A stretch of 64,000 nucleotides of DNA from Paracoccus sp. S1E-3 (GTDB lineage: Bacteria; Pseudomonadota; Alphaproteobacteria; Rhodobacterales; Rhodobacteraceae). Position 1 is the first letter of the stretch. Every line of letters starts with the position of its first letter. This document shows, piece after piece, positions 47,743 through 58,071 of the stretch. The position numbers and the translations under genes are program-made. A model generated the notes under the pieces. It ran no database searches. It was not told where the DNA came from and was given only the letters and a program-made list of their open reading frames with translations. The DNA is taken from the NCBI RefSeq assembly GCF_013868135.1, contig NZ_JACEMU010000017.1:174353-238352 (forward strand), given 5' to 3'.

Positions 47743-49610
47743 TTGCTTTTCCGCACGCGCACGCTGTCGCGGATATTGCCGAACAGGTTCGGCGGATGGC
47801 CGTGCATCGACATGATCGCGTATTGCTGGATGATGGTGATGGTGTTGTTGGTGATCCAGTACAGCACCAGACCCGAGGCAAAGCCGCCGAGCATGAACAT
47901 GAAGATCCACGGCATCCAGGCGAAGATCATCTTCTGCGCCGGGTCGGTGGGGGCCGGGTTCAGCTTCTGCTGCATCCACATCGAGATCCCCAGCACGATC
48001 GCCATCAGCGACAGCGAGAGGATGCCCAGCATGCTGTCACGCGCCGGGACGTCCCAAGGCAGCAGGCCGAACAGGTTCAGGATCGAGGACGGATCGGGCG
48101 CGGACAGGTCGCGGATCCAGCCGAGCCACGGGGCCTGACGCAGTTCCAGGGTGACGAAGATCACCTTGTAGAGGCTGAAGAAGATCGGGATCTGGATCAG
48201 GATCGGCAGACAGCCGGCGGCCGGGTTGACCTTCTCGCGCTTGTACAGCGCCATGACCTCCTGCTGATATTTCGCGCGGTCCTCGCCGGTGCGTTCCTTG
48301 ATCTCCTCCATCTGCGGCTGCAATTCGCGCATCCGCGCCATTGAGACATAGGATTTGCGCGCCAGCGGGAAGACGATGGCCTTGAGGATGAAGGTCAGCG
48401 CGATGATCGACCAGCCCATGTTGCCGATATGGCCGTTCAGCCAGTGCAGCACGCGGAAGATCGGCTTGGTCAGGAAATAGAACCAGCCCCAGTCGATCGA
48501 ATCGACGAAGCGCTGGATGCCGGGGGAGTTCTCGTATTCACGAATGGTTTCCCATTCCTTCGCGCCGGCGAACAGATAGCTTTCGCTGGCAGCGGTGGCG
48601 CCAGGCGCCACGGTCACGACCGGGAAACGGGTCTCGGTCTGATAGATGTCGGCGCCGTCGGTGTATTTTGCGACTGCGGTGAAGGGCTGCCCCGGCTTCG
48701 GCGCCAGCGTCGTCATCCAGTATTTGTCGGTAAAGCCGATCCAGCCGTTATCGGCCACGTCGACGATCTCGGCCCGGCCTTCGCGGGCGACCGGGTCCAG
48801 CTTGGTCAGGTTCTTGTATTTCGATTCGAACAGTTCGCCATCGGTCATGGCGACCGCACCTTCATGCAGCACGAAGTAATTCTGCGTATCCGGCTGGCCG
48901 TGACGGGCGATGATGCCGTAAGGCGCGGCCGCGAAGGGGGTGTCGGCGGTGTTTTCGAGCGATTGGGTGACGGTGAACAGATATTTGTCATCCATCGCGA
49001 AAGTGCGGCGGAAGATCTGCCCCTGGCCGTTGTCCCAGCGCAGCGTGATCGGGGTCGAAGGGGTCAGCGTCTCGCCCGATTCCAGTTGCCAGACGGTGCT
49101 GGCATTGGGAACGGCAGCAGGGTCGGTGCCGGCGGCCGGGCTCCACCCATAGACGGCGTAATAGGGCTTGCGGACCACGGTTTCCAGCGTGCCGCCGGGG
49201 GCAATCGGGGTGCCGGTCTCGAATGTGTCGACGAAATCGCTGTCGGTGGGGGTCAGCAGGCGGACATAGGGCGAATTCGCCTCCAGCGTCTCACGGTATT
49301 TGGTCAGCAGCAGGTCGTCGACGCGACCGCCGGCCAGCGAGATCGACCCCGAGAGCGAGTCGCTTTTGATCTTCACGCGCGGCGCGGTGGCCGAAGGATC
49401 CTGCGGCCCGGTCTGCACCGCTGCGGTCCCTGCGGGGGCGGCGGTGGTCGCATCGCTGACCGCGGCGGGTGTGCCGGGTTGGGTCTGCGTGGCGGCTTCG
49501 GGCTGCGGGGCCGGCGGTGGCGGCTCGGGCGCGAAGAAGGTGAACCAGACCAGCACCACCAGCATGGATAGCACCATGGCCAGGATCAAGTTGCGGTTAT
49601 TGTCTTCCAT
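47739..49610 (-). CDS. yidC: Membrane protein insertase YidC
   Basis: 623 aa from the ATG at 49610. An N-terminal membrane helix (ILAMVLSMLVVLVWFTFF) is followed by a Pro/Ala/Thr-rich linker, the large periplasmic beta domain (about residues 90-370) and the five-helix 60KD_IMP insertase core. The core contains MGWSIIALTFILKAIVFPLARKS and AGCLPILIQIPIFFSLYKV. YidC inserts membrane proteins alone or with SecYEG. It is separated from rnpA/yidD by ttcA and an EAL-like gene. Stop overlaps the MOSC gene's start. Confidence 0.97.
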   Translation of the reverse strand: MEDNNRNLILAMVLSMLVVLVWFTFFAPEPPPPAPQPEAATQTQPGTPAAVSDATTAAPAGTAAVQTGPQDPSATAPRVKIKSDSLSGSISLAGGRVDDLLLTKYRETLEANSPYVRLLTPTDSDFVDTFETGTPIAPGGTLETVVRKPYYAVYGWSPAAGTDPAAVPNASTVWQLESGETLTPSTPITLRWDNGQGQIFRRTFAMDDKYLFTVTQSLENTADTPFAAAPYGIIARHGQPDTQNYFVLHEGAVAMTDGELFESKYKNLTKLDPVAREGRAEIVDVADNGWIGFTDKYWMTTLAPKPGQPFTAVAKYTDGADIYQTETRFPVVTVAPGATAASESYLFAGAKEWETIREYENSPGIQRFVDSIDWGWFYFLTKPIFRVLHWLNGHIGNMGWSIIALTFILKAIVFPLARKSYVSMARMRELQPQMEEIKERTGEDRAKYQQEVMALYKREKVNPAAGCLPILIQIPIFFSLYKVIFVTLELRQAPWLGWIRDLSAPDPSSILNLFGLLPWDVPARDSMLGILSLSLMAIVLGISMWMQQKLNPAPTDPAQKMIFAWMPWIFMFMLGGFASGLVLYWITNNTITIIQQYAIMSMHGHPPNLFGNIRDSVRVRKSK

Positions 49611-50054
49611 GCGGTTTCCGAGCCCTCTGTTGTCAGGGGAGGGTTCAACAGAAGGGCCGTGCAAAGGTCAAGGTAAAACACGAGGAACGACAGCGCGCGC
49701 AGGACGGAAAGGCGGGAGAAGTCCCCGCCGACACTACCCTTCAGTGGCCAATCCCGCATTGGTGCGCAGGCGCGGCGGGCATGTCGCGGGCCCGGTGCTG
49801 CTGATCGTGGTCGGCGGAGGTTGCCTGCGGAACCGAACGCGCGGCGTGGATCGGATCCGAAAGCCGCCCCTGCGCCCGGCGCATCTTGCGGGTGCCAGAT
49901 CCATGCTTGGGGTATCGCGCTGGTGCCGCAACAGCGCTGACGAAGGTTTTTCCGGGCAGTCTCAACGACCTTCACGTAAACGCGGCGCACAGGTGGTGTC
50001 CGCAGTGCCGCATATCGACCCGACTGCCCCGGCCAGCGGGCGACAGGCCGCCGC
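49611..50054. other. 444-nt gap upstream of yidC, no gene recognised
   Basis: The first 100 nt contain the yidC leader; TTGACC lies 64 nt before the yidC ATG without a convincing -10 box. The rest has only Arg/Pro/Gly-rich shadow frames, with no ribosome-binding site or motif, and no RNA gene was recognised. It could be the eroded end of a former gene between the EAL-like protein and yidC. Confidence 0.45.
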
Positions 50055-50873
50055 TCAGGCCGCGGGGCGCGGCTGGAGCAGGTGGCGGAACTGCGGCTTT
50101 GCATGCTCGCGCAGGAAGTTTGTCGCGCCATCGACATCGAGAAGGGGCGCGACCGCGTCACCCTGCACCACCGAACAGCCGAGCTGGGCTAGAAAACCGT
50201 GCTCGTCCCGCGAGCGAACGCCAAGCGCGATGGTCGGGAGGTCGTGACGTTCCGCCAGCGCCAGCAGCGATAACACCACCTGGCCCCGGCCGGGATCGAG
50301 ATGGCAGTCGCGCAACGCGCCCTGCGGGATGCGCAGACGGGCGACGACGGGCTGATCGTCGAGAAGATTCAGCCCGTCCGGGTCCAGACAGGAAAGCTCC
50401 ACCCCGCAGCCATGACGCCCAAGCAGGGTCAGGCCGCCGAGTCCATGGTCCCGGCGCCGGTCGTCAGGCGCGGTAAAGATCACCCGCCGCGCCTCGACCC
50501 CCTGCCGGTCGATTTCCCAGATCAGGGGCAGGGCCAAGGGTGCGCTGCACGCGACGTCAAGCGGTAGCTGGATGGCGATGCAGGGCACATTCAGCCCCGC
50601 ATCGTCCCAGCGCTTCAACTGCCGGAGGCCCAGCCGCAGCAGGGCGTCTGCGTCGCCGCCGAGATGGTCGGGCGCGAAGATCTGGACCGAGGCGACCTGC
50701 CCGGTATGACAGCAGATCTGCGGTCGGAACTGTGGCCCCGGCACCCGTCGTGCGGGATGGGTGGGGTCAGCCGCGGGCAGTATCGCGACGGGCGGCACCG
50801 ACGGTTGTGCGGGCCGGTGGCGGCCTGCGGCCAGCCGGGAAAAAACAGCAATGATTATCTCAAACGGCCGCAT
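50055..50873 (-). CDS. Degenerate EAL-domain protein, probably without phosphodiesterase activity
   Basis: 272 aa. The overall EAL fold can be followed: FRPQICCHTGQVASVQIF at the EAL position, LRQLKRWDDAGLNVPCIAIQ, a middle VEARRVIFTAPDD, a DDFG-like LLGRHGCGVELSCLD and the final GCSVVQGD. The metal- and substrate-binding residues are lost: Glu of EAL is Gln, the Asn after the helix is Gln, the ExTE Glu is Thr, and the DDFG and KxD acids or Lys are changed. It may bind c-di-GMP or a partner instead of hydrolysing it, or it may be decaying. The first 55 residues are not conserved. Confidence 0.72.
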   Translation of the reverse strand: MRPFEIIIAVFSRLAAGRHRPAQPSVPPVAILPAADPTHPARRVPGPQFRPQICCHTGQVASVQIFAPDHLGGDADALLRLGLRQLKRWDDAGLNVPCIAIQLPLDVACSAPLALPLIWEIDRQGVEARRVIFTAPDDRRRDHGLGGLTLLGRHGCGVELSCLDPDGLNLLDDQPVVARLRIPQGALRDCHLDPGRGQVVLSLLALAERHDLPTIALGVRSRDEHGFLAQLGCSVVQGDAVAPLLDVDGATNFLREHAKPQFRHLLQPRPAA

Positions 50874-50934
50874 CCTGTGTCCCGATTCGCGTTTCGTTCA
50901 CAGTGCAGCATAGGAAGAACAGGTTTTCGGACGG

Positions 50935-51840
50935 TTAATGCCCGCGCAGATTCGGCACGTCTTCCGCGATGTCACGCGCCGGTCCCGGCCACAGCCCGGC
51001 GAAATCGAAAAGTTTCGGGTCCGCCAGATGCGAGGGTCGCGTGTTCATCAGCGCCCGGAACATCACCTGCCGCCTGCCGGGCGCCCGCGCTTCCCATTCA
51101 TCCAGCAGCCGCTTGACCTGCGCGCGCTGCAACCCTTCCTGCGAACCGCAGAGATCGCAGGGAATGATGGGATAGTTCATGTCGCGGGCGAATTTCTCGC
51201 AATCGGCCTCGGCGACATAGGCGAGGGGGCGCAGGACCAGAAGATCGCCTTCTTCATTCAACAGCTTGGGTGGCATTGTTGCCAAACGGCCGCCATGGAA
51301 GAGATTCATGAAGAAGGTCTCGAGGATGTCGTCGCGATGATGTCCCAGCACCACCGCGGAGCATCCCTCCTCGCGGGCGATCCGATACAGATTGCCGCGG
51401 CGCAGGCGCGAGCACAGGCTGCACATCGTCCCGCCCGGTTTGATCTTTTCGGTAACGATGGAATAGGTGTCCTGATATTCGATTCGGTGCAGAACCTCGC
51501 GATCGGTCAGGAATTCGGGCAGCACGGTGGCCGGAAAACCCGGCTGGCCCTGGTCGAGATTGCAGGCCAGTAGGTCCACCGGCAGCAAACCGCGCCACTT
51601 CAACTCGTGCAGAATCGCCAGCAGCGTATAGCTGTCCTTGCCGCCCGACAGGCAGATCAGCCACCGGTCGCCGGGGCGGACCATGCCGAAATCCTCGATC
51701 GCGGCGCGGGTTTCGCGCACCAGCCGCTTGCGCAGCTTGCGAAAGGCGGTGGTCGACGGGGCGCCGTGGAACAGGGCGTGAATCTCCTCGGCCCCGCTGT
51801 CGAGCGGCTCCTGATCGTCGATCCCGGCGTGTTCGTTCAT
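50935..51840 (-). CDS. ttcA: tRNA 2-thiocytidine(32) synthetase TtcA
   Basis: 301 aa. The PP-loop is [15 protein letters not shown], and the CxxC pair of the TtcA iron-sulfur site is [11 protein letters not shown], with a further Cys pair in IPCDLCGSQ. It thiolates C32 of certain tRNAs using ATP and a sulfur donor. It lies 36 nt after yidD on the same strand. Confidence 0.95.
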   Translation of the reverse strand: MNEHAGIDDQEPLDSGAEEIHALFHGAPSTTAFRKLRKRLVRETRAAIEDFGMVRPGDRWLICLSGGKDSYTLLAILHELKWRGLLPVDLLACNLDQGQPGFPATVLPEFLTDREVLHRIEYQDTYSIVTEKIKPGGTMCSLCSRLRRGNLYRIAREEGCSAVVLGHHRDDILETFFMNLFHGGRLATMPPKLLNEEGDLLVLRPLAYVAEADCEKFARDMNYPIIPCDLCGSQEGLQRAQVKRLLDEWEARAPGRRQVMFRALMNTRPSHLADPKLFDFAGLWPGPARDIAEDVPNLRGH

Positions 51841-51876
51841 GGCGGTGTTCCTTGATGCGGGCGTGCGGCTGCGAAA

Positions 51877-52116
51877 TCAGTGGTCGTGCGGACGGGGCGG
51901 GGGCACCGGGTCATAGCCTTCGCCGCCCCAGGGGTGGCAGCGCGCGACGCGGCGCGCGGCCAGCCAGCTGCCGCGAAAGGCGCCGTGACGCTCCAACGCT
52001 TCCAAGGCATAGGCGGAGCAGGTGGGCTGAAAGCGGCAGCCATGCCCGACCCAGGGGCTGAGCAGCAGCCGATAGGCCCGCACCGGCACGGCGGCGAGAT
52101 GGGCGAGCGGGCTCAT
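51877..52116 (-). CDS. yidD: Membrane protein insertion efficiency factor YidD
   Basis: 79 aa. The YidD signature [24 protein letters not shown] with [14 protein letters not shown] covers most of the protein. It assists YidC-dependent insertion at the membrane. The start overlaps the rnpA stop (ATGA), the conserved rpmH-rnpA-yidD order. Confidence 0.95.
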   Translation of the reverse strand: MSPLAHLAAVPVRAYRLLLSPWVGHGCRFQPTCSAYALEALERHGAFRGSWLAARRVARCHPWGGEGYDPVPPPRPHDH

Positions 52117-52583
52117 TTCGCGGGCCTGCCATCGGGGCGCGAAGGTGCGTTCTTGGGGGATTGGGGCGCATGGACGCGGCGCAGGGCGCCTTGAAGATCG
52201 TCGCGCAGTGCGTTGAAATCACGAGACACCGTCTCGGATGGTCGTCCGATCAGGACATAGTCCCAGCCCGGCTGCGCGGCGCGCGGCATCACCTCGCGCG
52301 CCAAGGCCCGCAGGCGCCGCTTGGCCCGGTTGCGGGCGACCGCGTTGCCGATCTTCTTCGAGCAGGTGAACCCCACGCGGATGGGCGCTTCGGACGGCTC
52401 CTCCGGGTGGCGGGGGCGGGCCTGCAGCAGAAATCCCGTCGTTCCGGCCCGGCGCGCCTGCGCAGCCTTGAGGAAATCCGCCCGCTTGCGCAGAACCGCG
52501 AAGCTGCCCGGTTCAACGACGAAAGCCGTCGCATCATTTCCCGCAAGGCTGACATCAGCGCGTGAGGAAGGATGCGGCGGCAT
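52113..52583 (-). CDS. rnpA: Ribonuclease P protein component
   Basis: 156 aa with the start taken at the ATG at 52583 (AGGA about 8 nt upstream); 52589 is the alternative. Signatures are [31 protein letters not shown] (the RNR RNA-binding box) and the C-terminal [10 protein letters not shown]. It is the protein subunit of RNase P, which trims tRNA 5' ends. The RNA subunit is not in the window. Confidence 0.95.
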   Translation of the reverse strand: MPPHPSSRADVSLAGNDATAFVVEPGSFAVLRKRADFLKAAQARRAGTTGFLLQARPRHPEEPSEAPIRVGFTCSKKIGNAVARNRAKRRLRALAREVMPRAAQPGWDYVLIGRPSETVSRDFNALRDDLQGALRRVHAPQSPKNAPSRPDGRPAK

Positions 52584-52633
52584 CGTCATATCCTGACTGA
52601 CGCGCCTGGGCGCGTCCGGCAAGGCCCGTCAGA

Positions 52634-52771
52634 TCAGGCCGACAGGCGCTTGCGGCCCTTGGCGCGGCGGCGGTTCAGCACCAGACGCCCGCCTTTGGTC
52701 GCCATGCGGGCGCGAAAGCCGTGACGGCGGGTGCGAACCAGGTTCGACGGCTGGAACGTGCGCTTCGACAT
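52634..52771 (-). CDS. rpmH: 50S ribosomal protein L34
   Basis: 45 aa, read from an ATG at 52771 (GGAG 8 nt upstream). The sequence starts [20 protein letters not shown] and ends [12 protein letters not shown], the L34 pattern. Gene order rpmH-rnpA-yidD is conserved. Confidence 0.97.
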   Translation of the reverse strand: MSKRTFQPSNLVRTRRHGFRARMATKGGRLVLNRRRAKGRKRLSA

Positions 52772-52860
52772 CTTCTATACTCCATCTCGGGCGCGGAGGG
52801 TCTGGGCTTGCGGATGACTTGACCCGCCCCACGCGACCGCGTCGGTTATTCGAAGCCCGC

Positions 52861-52889
52861 GCAATAGGCCATGCCCGCACCCGAGTCAA
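52861..52889 (-). promoter_or_regulatory. rpmH promoter
   Basis: On the minus strand TTGACT, 17 nt, TATTGC. The start site would be about 80 nt upstream of rpmH. Confidence 0.6.
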
Positions 52890-53023
52890 CGTCGCTTTTG
52901 CCCGTCAGCCGCTAAAACTGCCCGGACCGTCCCGATCGGAACACAATCGTTTGAATTTGTCCCGTCCCGAGGCTAGGTGTTCAGCCGGCTGGCCGAATGT
53001 CGCCGCCGCAACGAGATCTGCAG

Positions 53024-54451
53024 ATGAGGTCGATCGACACACTGACTGGACGTTTCGCCGCGCTGACGCTGCTTTTCGTGGCGCTGGCTGAGCTTTTCGT
53101 GCTGATCCCCGCCATGTCGAATTTCCGCATCGACTATCTGCAGACCCGGCTGGAGAAGGCGCAGATCGCCTCGCTGGCGCTGCTGGCGGCGCCGGAAGAC
53201 GAGAATATCACCACCGATCTCGAATCAGAGCTGCTGGACAATGCCGGCGTCTATAACGTCGTGCTGCGCCGGGACGATGTGCGGCAACTGGTGCTGTCCT
53301 CGCCGCTGCCGGGGCCGATCGTGGCGACCTATGATCTGCGCAGCAACTCGACACTGGCCATGGCCGCCGACGCCCTGCGCCAGCTTTTCGATCGCAAGGA
53401 CGAGGTGGTTCGGGTCATTGGCGCCCCGGTCAACCATGCCGGCCAGCTGATCGAGATCACGCTGTCCACCGCACCGCTGCGCAAGGCCATGGTCGATTTC
53501 GGGCTGCCGGTGCTGGTCTGGTCGGCGGTGCTGATCCTGCTGACGGCGGCGCTGCTGAACCTCGCGGCGCAGCGCCTGATCCTGAAGCCGATCCGGCGCG
53601 TCATCAGCCATATGGCCAGCTATTCCGCCGCGCCCGAAGACACACGGCTGATCATTACCCCGGACGCCCGCATCGTCGAGGTGCGCGAAGCCGAATCGGC
53701 GCTCGCCTCCATGCAGACGACGCTGACCCAGGCGCTGAAGCAGAAGGAACGGCTGGCCGGGCTGGGGCAGGCGGTGGCCAAGATCAGCCATGACCTGCGC
53801 AATATCCTGACCACCAGCCAGATATTCGCGGACCGGCTGGAAGACAGCGCCGATCCGGCCGTGCGCAAGGCCGCGCCGAAGCTGGTCAATTCGATCACCC
53901 GCGCGGTCAATCTTTGCGAAACCACGCTGGCCTTCGGCAAGGCCGAGGAGCCGGCCCCGACGCTGTCACGTTTCGACCTGCGCGCCCTGGTGGATGAGAT
54001 CGCCGAGGCCGAGGCGCTGCTCGCGGAAGCGCCGAACGGCACGCCGCTTGTTGATTTCGTCATCGATATCAGCCCCAATCTGGTCATCCGCGCGGACCGC
54101 GATCAGTTGCACCGGGTGTTGTCGAACCTGATCCGCAACGGCCGCCAGGCGATCGAGGCCGCAGGCCGGCCCGGCACGATCGAGATTGCCGGCGCCGAGA
54201 CCGATCACGACTGGCAGATCCGCGTGGGCGATAATGGACCGGGCTTGCCGCAGAAGGCGCAGGACTATCTGTTCAAGCCCTTCACCGGCACCACGCGCAA
54301 GGGGGGCACTGGCCTTGGCCTCGCCATCGCGGCCGACCTGATCCGCGGCCACGGCGGCAAGCTGGAGCTTCAGCGCACCGATGAAAACGGCACCTGCTTC
54401 ACGATTACACTGCCGCGCGGCGCCCTGATCGAGAATTTTGAAGCCGAGTGA
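53024..54451 (+). CDS. Sensor histidine kinase (orphan)
   Basis: 475 aa from the ATG at 53024; an in-frame ATG at 52997 would add nine residues. Two membrane segments (about 10-32 and 160-180) flank a periplasmic sensor of about 125 residues. HAMP-like coupling follows, then the dimerisation/phosphoacceptor helix with KISHDLRNILTTSQI (His256), and the ATP-binding domain with N box NLIRNGRQAIEAAG, G1 VGDNGPGLPQ and G2 GTGLGLAIAADL. No response regulator is next to it, so its partner and signal are unknown. Confidence 0.92.
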   Translation: MRSIDTLTGRFAALTLLFVALAELFVLIPAMSNFRIDYLQTRLEKAQIASLALLAAPEDENITTDLESELLDNAGVYNVVLRRDDVRQLVLSSPLPGPIVATYDLRSNSTLAMAADALRQLFDRKDEVVRVIGAPVNHAGQLIEITLSTAPLRKAMVDFGLPVLVWSAVLILLTAALLNLAAQRLILKPIRRVISHMASYSAAPEDTRLIITPDARIVEVREAESALASMQTTLTQALKQKERLAGLGQAVAKISHDLRNILTTSQIFADRLEDSADPAVRKAAPKLVNSITRAVNLCETTLAFGKAEEPAPTLSRFDLRALVDEIAEAEALLAEAPNGTPLVDFVIDISPNLVIRADRDQLHRVLSNLIRNGRQAIEAAGRPGTIEIAGAETDHDWQIRVGDNGPGLPQKAQDYLFKPFTGTTRKGGTGLGLAIAADLIRGHGGKLELQRTDENGTCFTITLPRGALIENFEAE

Positions 54452-54513
54452 ATTTTGTGCCATTTTGGGGGTTGTGCCCCCCATCCGGCATCGCTAAATC
54501 ACCGTCCTACAGC

Positions 54514-54590
54514 GGACCCGTAGCTCAGCTGGATAGAGCACCAGACTACGAATCTGGGGGTCGGGCGTTCGAATCGCTCCGGGTCCGCCA
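54514..54590 (+). tRNA. tRNA-Arg (ACG anticodon)
   Basis: 77 nt: acceptor GGACCCG/CGGGTCC, D arm TAGCTCAGCTGGATAGAGC, anticodon stem CCAGA-CTACGAA-TCTGG (anticodon ACG, read as inosine after editing), T arm with GTTCGAATC, discriminator G and an encoded CCA. Confidence 0.97.
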
Positions 54591-54777
54591 ATAAGTTTCC
54601 AGACATTTCTGTGTTGAAACATCCTTCCGCTTGCGGGGGCCTTGCGGTGACGCATTTGGCCTGCAAGCCTGCCAAGGGCCGCTGAGCCGGGCTGTTATCG
54701 GGACAATTTCCCTTGACGCACCGCGTCATCGCCCTTCGACTGAGCGCGTTGTTCATGGCATTGAAGGAGGGAAGGGC

Positions 54778-56517
54778 ATGTTGTCCGTGATGGATTTCCG
54801 GCGGGTGGGCGCGGCGGCATTGGCGCTGGCGGTTCTGGCTGCGCCTGCCAGCGCGCAGGAGGCGGCGATTTATTCCGGCATGGACCGGATGCATCCGGTC
54901 TGGGCGGCCAATGGAATGGTCTCGGCGCAGGAACAGGTCGCTGCCGAGGTCGGGCGCGACATTCTGGCCCAGGGCGGCAATGCGGTGGATGCGGGCGTGG
55001 CGGTGGCCTTCGCGCTGGCGGTGACGCTGCCGCGCGCGGGCAACCTCGGCGGCGGCGGCTTCATGCTGGTGCATGATGCCAAAACCGGCGAGACGCACGC
55101 CATCGACTATCGCGAGATGGCCCCCGCAGGCGCAAGCCGCGACATGTTCCTGGATGCCGAAGGCAATGCCGACAGCGAACTGTCACGCTATAGCGGCGCG
55201 GCGTCGGGCGTGCCGGGGACAGTCGCCGGGATGAAGATGGTTCTGGACCAATTTGGCAGCATGAACTGGGCCGATGTGATCGCGCCGTCGATACGACTGG
55301 CCGAGGAGGGGATCACCGTTACCCCCGACCTTGCCGACAGCCTGGAGGCGATGAAGGAACGGCTGACGAAATATCCGTCTGCCGCGAAGATCTTCTACAA
55401 GGAAGGCGGCGCGCTGTATCGGCCGGGCGATACGCTGGTGCAGGCCGATCTCGCCAAGACCCTGAAAACCATTGCCGCCGAAGGCCCGGATGGTTTCTAC
55501 AAGGGGCCGATGGCCGAGGCGATCGCCAGATCCGTGACCGAGGCGGGCGGCAACATGACCGCCGAGGACATGGCCGCCTACAAGGCCGTTGCGCGCGAAC
55601 CGGTGCGCGGCACCTATCGTGGATATGAGGTGGTCTCGATGCCACCACCGTCATCGGGCGGGGTGCACCTGATCCAGATCCTGAACACGCTGGAAGGCTA
55701 TCCCATCGGCGCGCTTGGGCAGAACTCGTCTGAAACGCTGCATCTGATGGCCGAGGCGATGAAGCTGGCCTATGCCGACCGATCCGAATATCTGGGCGAT
55801 CCCGATTTCGTCGATGTCCCCATCGACGCGTTGATGAGCAAGGAATACGCCGCCGACATGCGTGACAAGATCAGCGCCAGTTTCGCGACTCCGTCCGAGC
55901 AGATCAGGCCTGCCGGCCTCGCGCCCTATGAATCGGACCAGACCACGCATTACTCCATCATCGACAAGGACGGGAATGCGATTTCAAATACTTATACGAT
56001 CAATTTCTCCTATGGTTCGGGGCTGGTGGCGGACGGGACCGGCGTGCTGATGAACAATGAGATGGACGATTTTTCGGCCAAGCCGGGCGTGCCCAACGCT
56101 TACGGCCTTATCGGCGGCGACGCCAATGCCGTTCAGGCGGGTAAGCGGCCGCTGTCGTCGATGACGCCCACCATCGTCAACAAGGATGGCGAGGTCTGGC
56201 TGGTCACTGGCTCGCCCGGCGGGGCGCGGATCATTACCACAGTCCTGCAGGTGGTCATGAACATGATCGACCATGACATGAATGTGGCCGAAGCCAGCGC
56301 GGCCCCGCGCATCCATCATCAATGGCTGCCAGATCAGCTGCGCATCGAGGAGGGCATCAGCCTCGATACCCAGCGCGCGCTGCAGGCAAAGGGACATGTC
56401 CTGTCGCTGGAGGAGGTGATGGGATCCACGCAATCGGTGATGCGTGACCCGGAATCTGGGTTCCTTCTGGGCGCATCGGACCCCCGCCGGGCGGGGGCCG
56501 CGACGGTCGGCTATTGA
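54778..56517 (+). CDS. ggt: Gamma-glutamyltransferase
   Basis: 579 aa from the ATG at 54778 (GGAGGGAAGG upstream). Signal peptide AALALAVLAAPASA, then the Ntn-hydrolase precursor: QEQVAAEVGRDILAQGGNAV and NLGGGGFMLVHD in the large subunit. The autocleavage/nucleophile Thr lies in the segment ESDQTTHYSIIDKDGNA, followed by MNNEMDDFS and LSSMTPTIV. It hydrolyses or transfers the gamma-glutamyl group of glutathione in the periplasm. The gene stands alone after the tRNA. Confidence 0.96.
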   Translation: MLSVMDFRRVGAAALALAVLAAPASAQEAAIYSGMDRMHPVWAANGMVSAQEQVAAEVGRDILAQGGNAVDAGVAVAFALAVTLPRAGNLGGGGFMLVHDAKTGETHAIDYREMAPAGASRDMFLDAEGNADSELSRYSGAASGVPGTVAGMKMVLDQFGSMNWADVIAPSIRLAEEGITVTPDLADSLEAMKERLTKYPSAAKIFYKEGGALYRPGDTLVQADLAKTLKTIAAEGPDGFYKGPMAEAIARSVTEAGGNMTAEDMAAYKAVAREPVRGTYRGYEVVSMPPPSSGGVHLIQILNTLEGYPIGALGQNSSETLHLMAEAMKLAYADRSEYLGDPDFVDVPIDALMSKEYAADMRDKISASFATPSEQIRPAGLAPYESDQTTHYSIIDKDGNAISNTYTINFSYGSGLVADGTGVLMNNEMDDFSAKPGVPNAYGLIGGDANAVQAGKRPLSSMTPTIVNKDGEVWLVTGSPGGARIITTVLQVVMNMIDHDMNVAEASAAPRIHHQWLPDQLRIEEGISLDTQRALQAKGHVLSLEEVMGSTQSVMRDPESGFLLGASDPRRAGAATVGY

Positions 56518-56968
56518 CCGCGCGCCATGGCGAACAAGGCGCAGGGGCCGGAAAGCAGGGGCCGGAGAACCGGCCTTTGCCTGACTCGGGTGTCCGTGCC
56601 ATGCTGAACTGCGGATAAGGTGCGGCGGAATGGCGATTTTCGTCCATGGCAAACGCCTGTCTGCGAAGGGCTTTGCCGCTCATGATGTCTTCGCTGCGGG
56701 GCCGATCCGGTGCGAACGCTGGACCGGCCGCGGGCCGGGCACCGCACCCATGAAGTGACGCGTGATCGGGGCGACGATCAGCCCGCGGCTGGCGGACGTT
56801 GTCGCTGGCGGCCGAGAACAGCCGGAATGGATCGTCTCGCGGTCCCGGCCGACGGCGGACACAAAGGCGGCGGTTTCCGGCGATGACGTGGTCCCGAGCC
56901 GCGCCCTGACGGCCTGGTTGACGGCGAGGACGTCATTGCCGACCGGAAATGGCGCAGAGCCGACAGGC
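56518..56968. other. 451-nt gap, possible 42-codon ORF
   Basis: Between ggt and the 3' end of trpS no conserved gene is recognised. A plus-strand ORF of 42 codons (56630-56758) starts MAIFVHGKRLSAKGF after AAGG, with balanced composition at first but a Gly/Pro/Arg-rich end. It is weak evidence for a small protein. No hairpin terminator with a T-run was found for either flanking gene. Confidence 0.35.
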
Positions 56969-57988
56969 TTAGCGCGACAGGATCATGCCCATGATTTCGC
57001 GGGTTTTGGCGACAATCGGGGCCGAGATCGCCTCGGCCTTCACCGCGCCCTGACCGAGGATGCGGTCGATTTCGCCTGGATCGGCGAGGAACTCCGCCAT
57101 TCGGGTCGAGATCGGCGCCAGCACCGACACCGCCACATCCGCCAGCGCCGGCTTGAAGGTGCCGAAGCCCTGGCCTTCGAAGCGGGACAGAACGGCGTCC
57201 TGCGTCTCGCCCGAGAGGGCCGCGTAGATATTGACCAGATTGCGCGCCTCGGGGCGGTCCTTCAGGCCTTCGGTGCTGCCGGGCAGGGGCTCGGCATCGG
57301 TGCGGGCCTTGCGGAATTTCTGCGCGATGGTGTCGGCATCGTCGGTCAGGTTGATCCGGCTGGCATCCGAAGGGTCGGATTTCGACATCTTCTTCGACCC
57401 GTCCCGCAGCGACATGACGCGGGTGGCCGGACCTTCGATCACCGGTTCCGGCAGCGGGAAGAAGTCGACGCCGTAATCGTGGTTGAACTTGGTGGCAATA
57501 TCGCGCGTCAGTTCGACATGCTGCTTCTGGTCGTCGCCGACCGGCACATGGGTGGCGTGATAGGCCAGAATGTCGGCGGCCATCAGCGCCGGGTAGGCGT
57601 AAAGACCGAGGCTGACATTTTCGCTGTTCTTGCCGGCCTTGTCCTTGAACTGGGTCATCCGGTTCATCCAGCCAAGCCGCGCCACGCAATTCATCAGCCA
57701 GCCAAGCTCGGCATGGGCGGGAACCTGGCTCTGGTTGAACAGGATCGACCGGGCCGGATCGATGCCGGCAGCCATGAAGGCGGCGGCGGCTTCGCGGGTC
57801 TGCTGGCGCAGGGCCTTGGGGTCCTGCCAGACGGTGACGGCATGCAGGTCGACCAGACAGTAGATCGTCTCGATCCCCTCGTCCTGACGCTCGACAAAGC
57901 GCTTGAGCGCGCCCAGATAATTGCCCAGCGTCAGGTGCCCCGAAGGCTGGATGCCGGAAAAGATGCGTTGGTTGGATGCGTCAGTCAT
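56969..57988 (-). CDS. trpS: Tryptophanyl-tRNA synthetase
   Basis: 339 aa, bacterial type. The class I HIGH-type motif is [13 protein letters not shown], and the KMSKS loop is [14 protein letters not shown]. It charges tRNA-Trp. Monocistronic, divergent from the rhomboid-fold gene (83 nt). Confidence 0.97.
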   Translation of the reverse strand: MTDASNQRIFSGIQPSGHLTLGNYLGALKRFVERQDEGIETIYCLVDLHAVTVWQDPKALRQQTREAAAAFMAAGIDPARSILFNQSQVPAHAELGWLMNCVARLGWMNRMTQFKDKAGKNSENVSLGLYAYPALMAADILAYHATHVPVGDDQKQHVELTRDIATKFNHDYGVDFFPLPEPVIEGPATRVMSLRDGSKKMSKSDPSDASRINLTDDADTIAQKFRKARTDAEPLPGSTEGLKDRPEARNLVNIYAALSGETQDAVLSRFEGQGFGTFKPALADVAVSVLAPISTRMAEFLADPGEIDRILGQGAVKAEAISAPIVAKTREIMGMILSR

Positions 57989-58071
57989 GGCGGCCTGCTT
58001 GGAAAATCGTTGAAGGTGGCTTAACCCTGCGCGTGACGCGGTGCAACCGCCCCTGAAAAACGGAGATGGCC

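Noticed and set aside
52629..52889. An 86-codon minus frame over rpmH
   Set aside because: Out of frame with L34; the 45-codon frame at 52634-52771 is the real gene.
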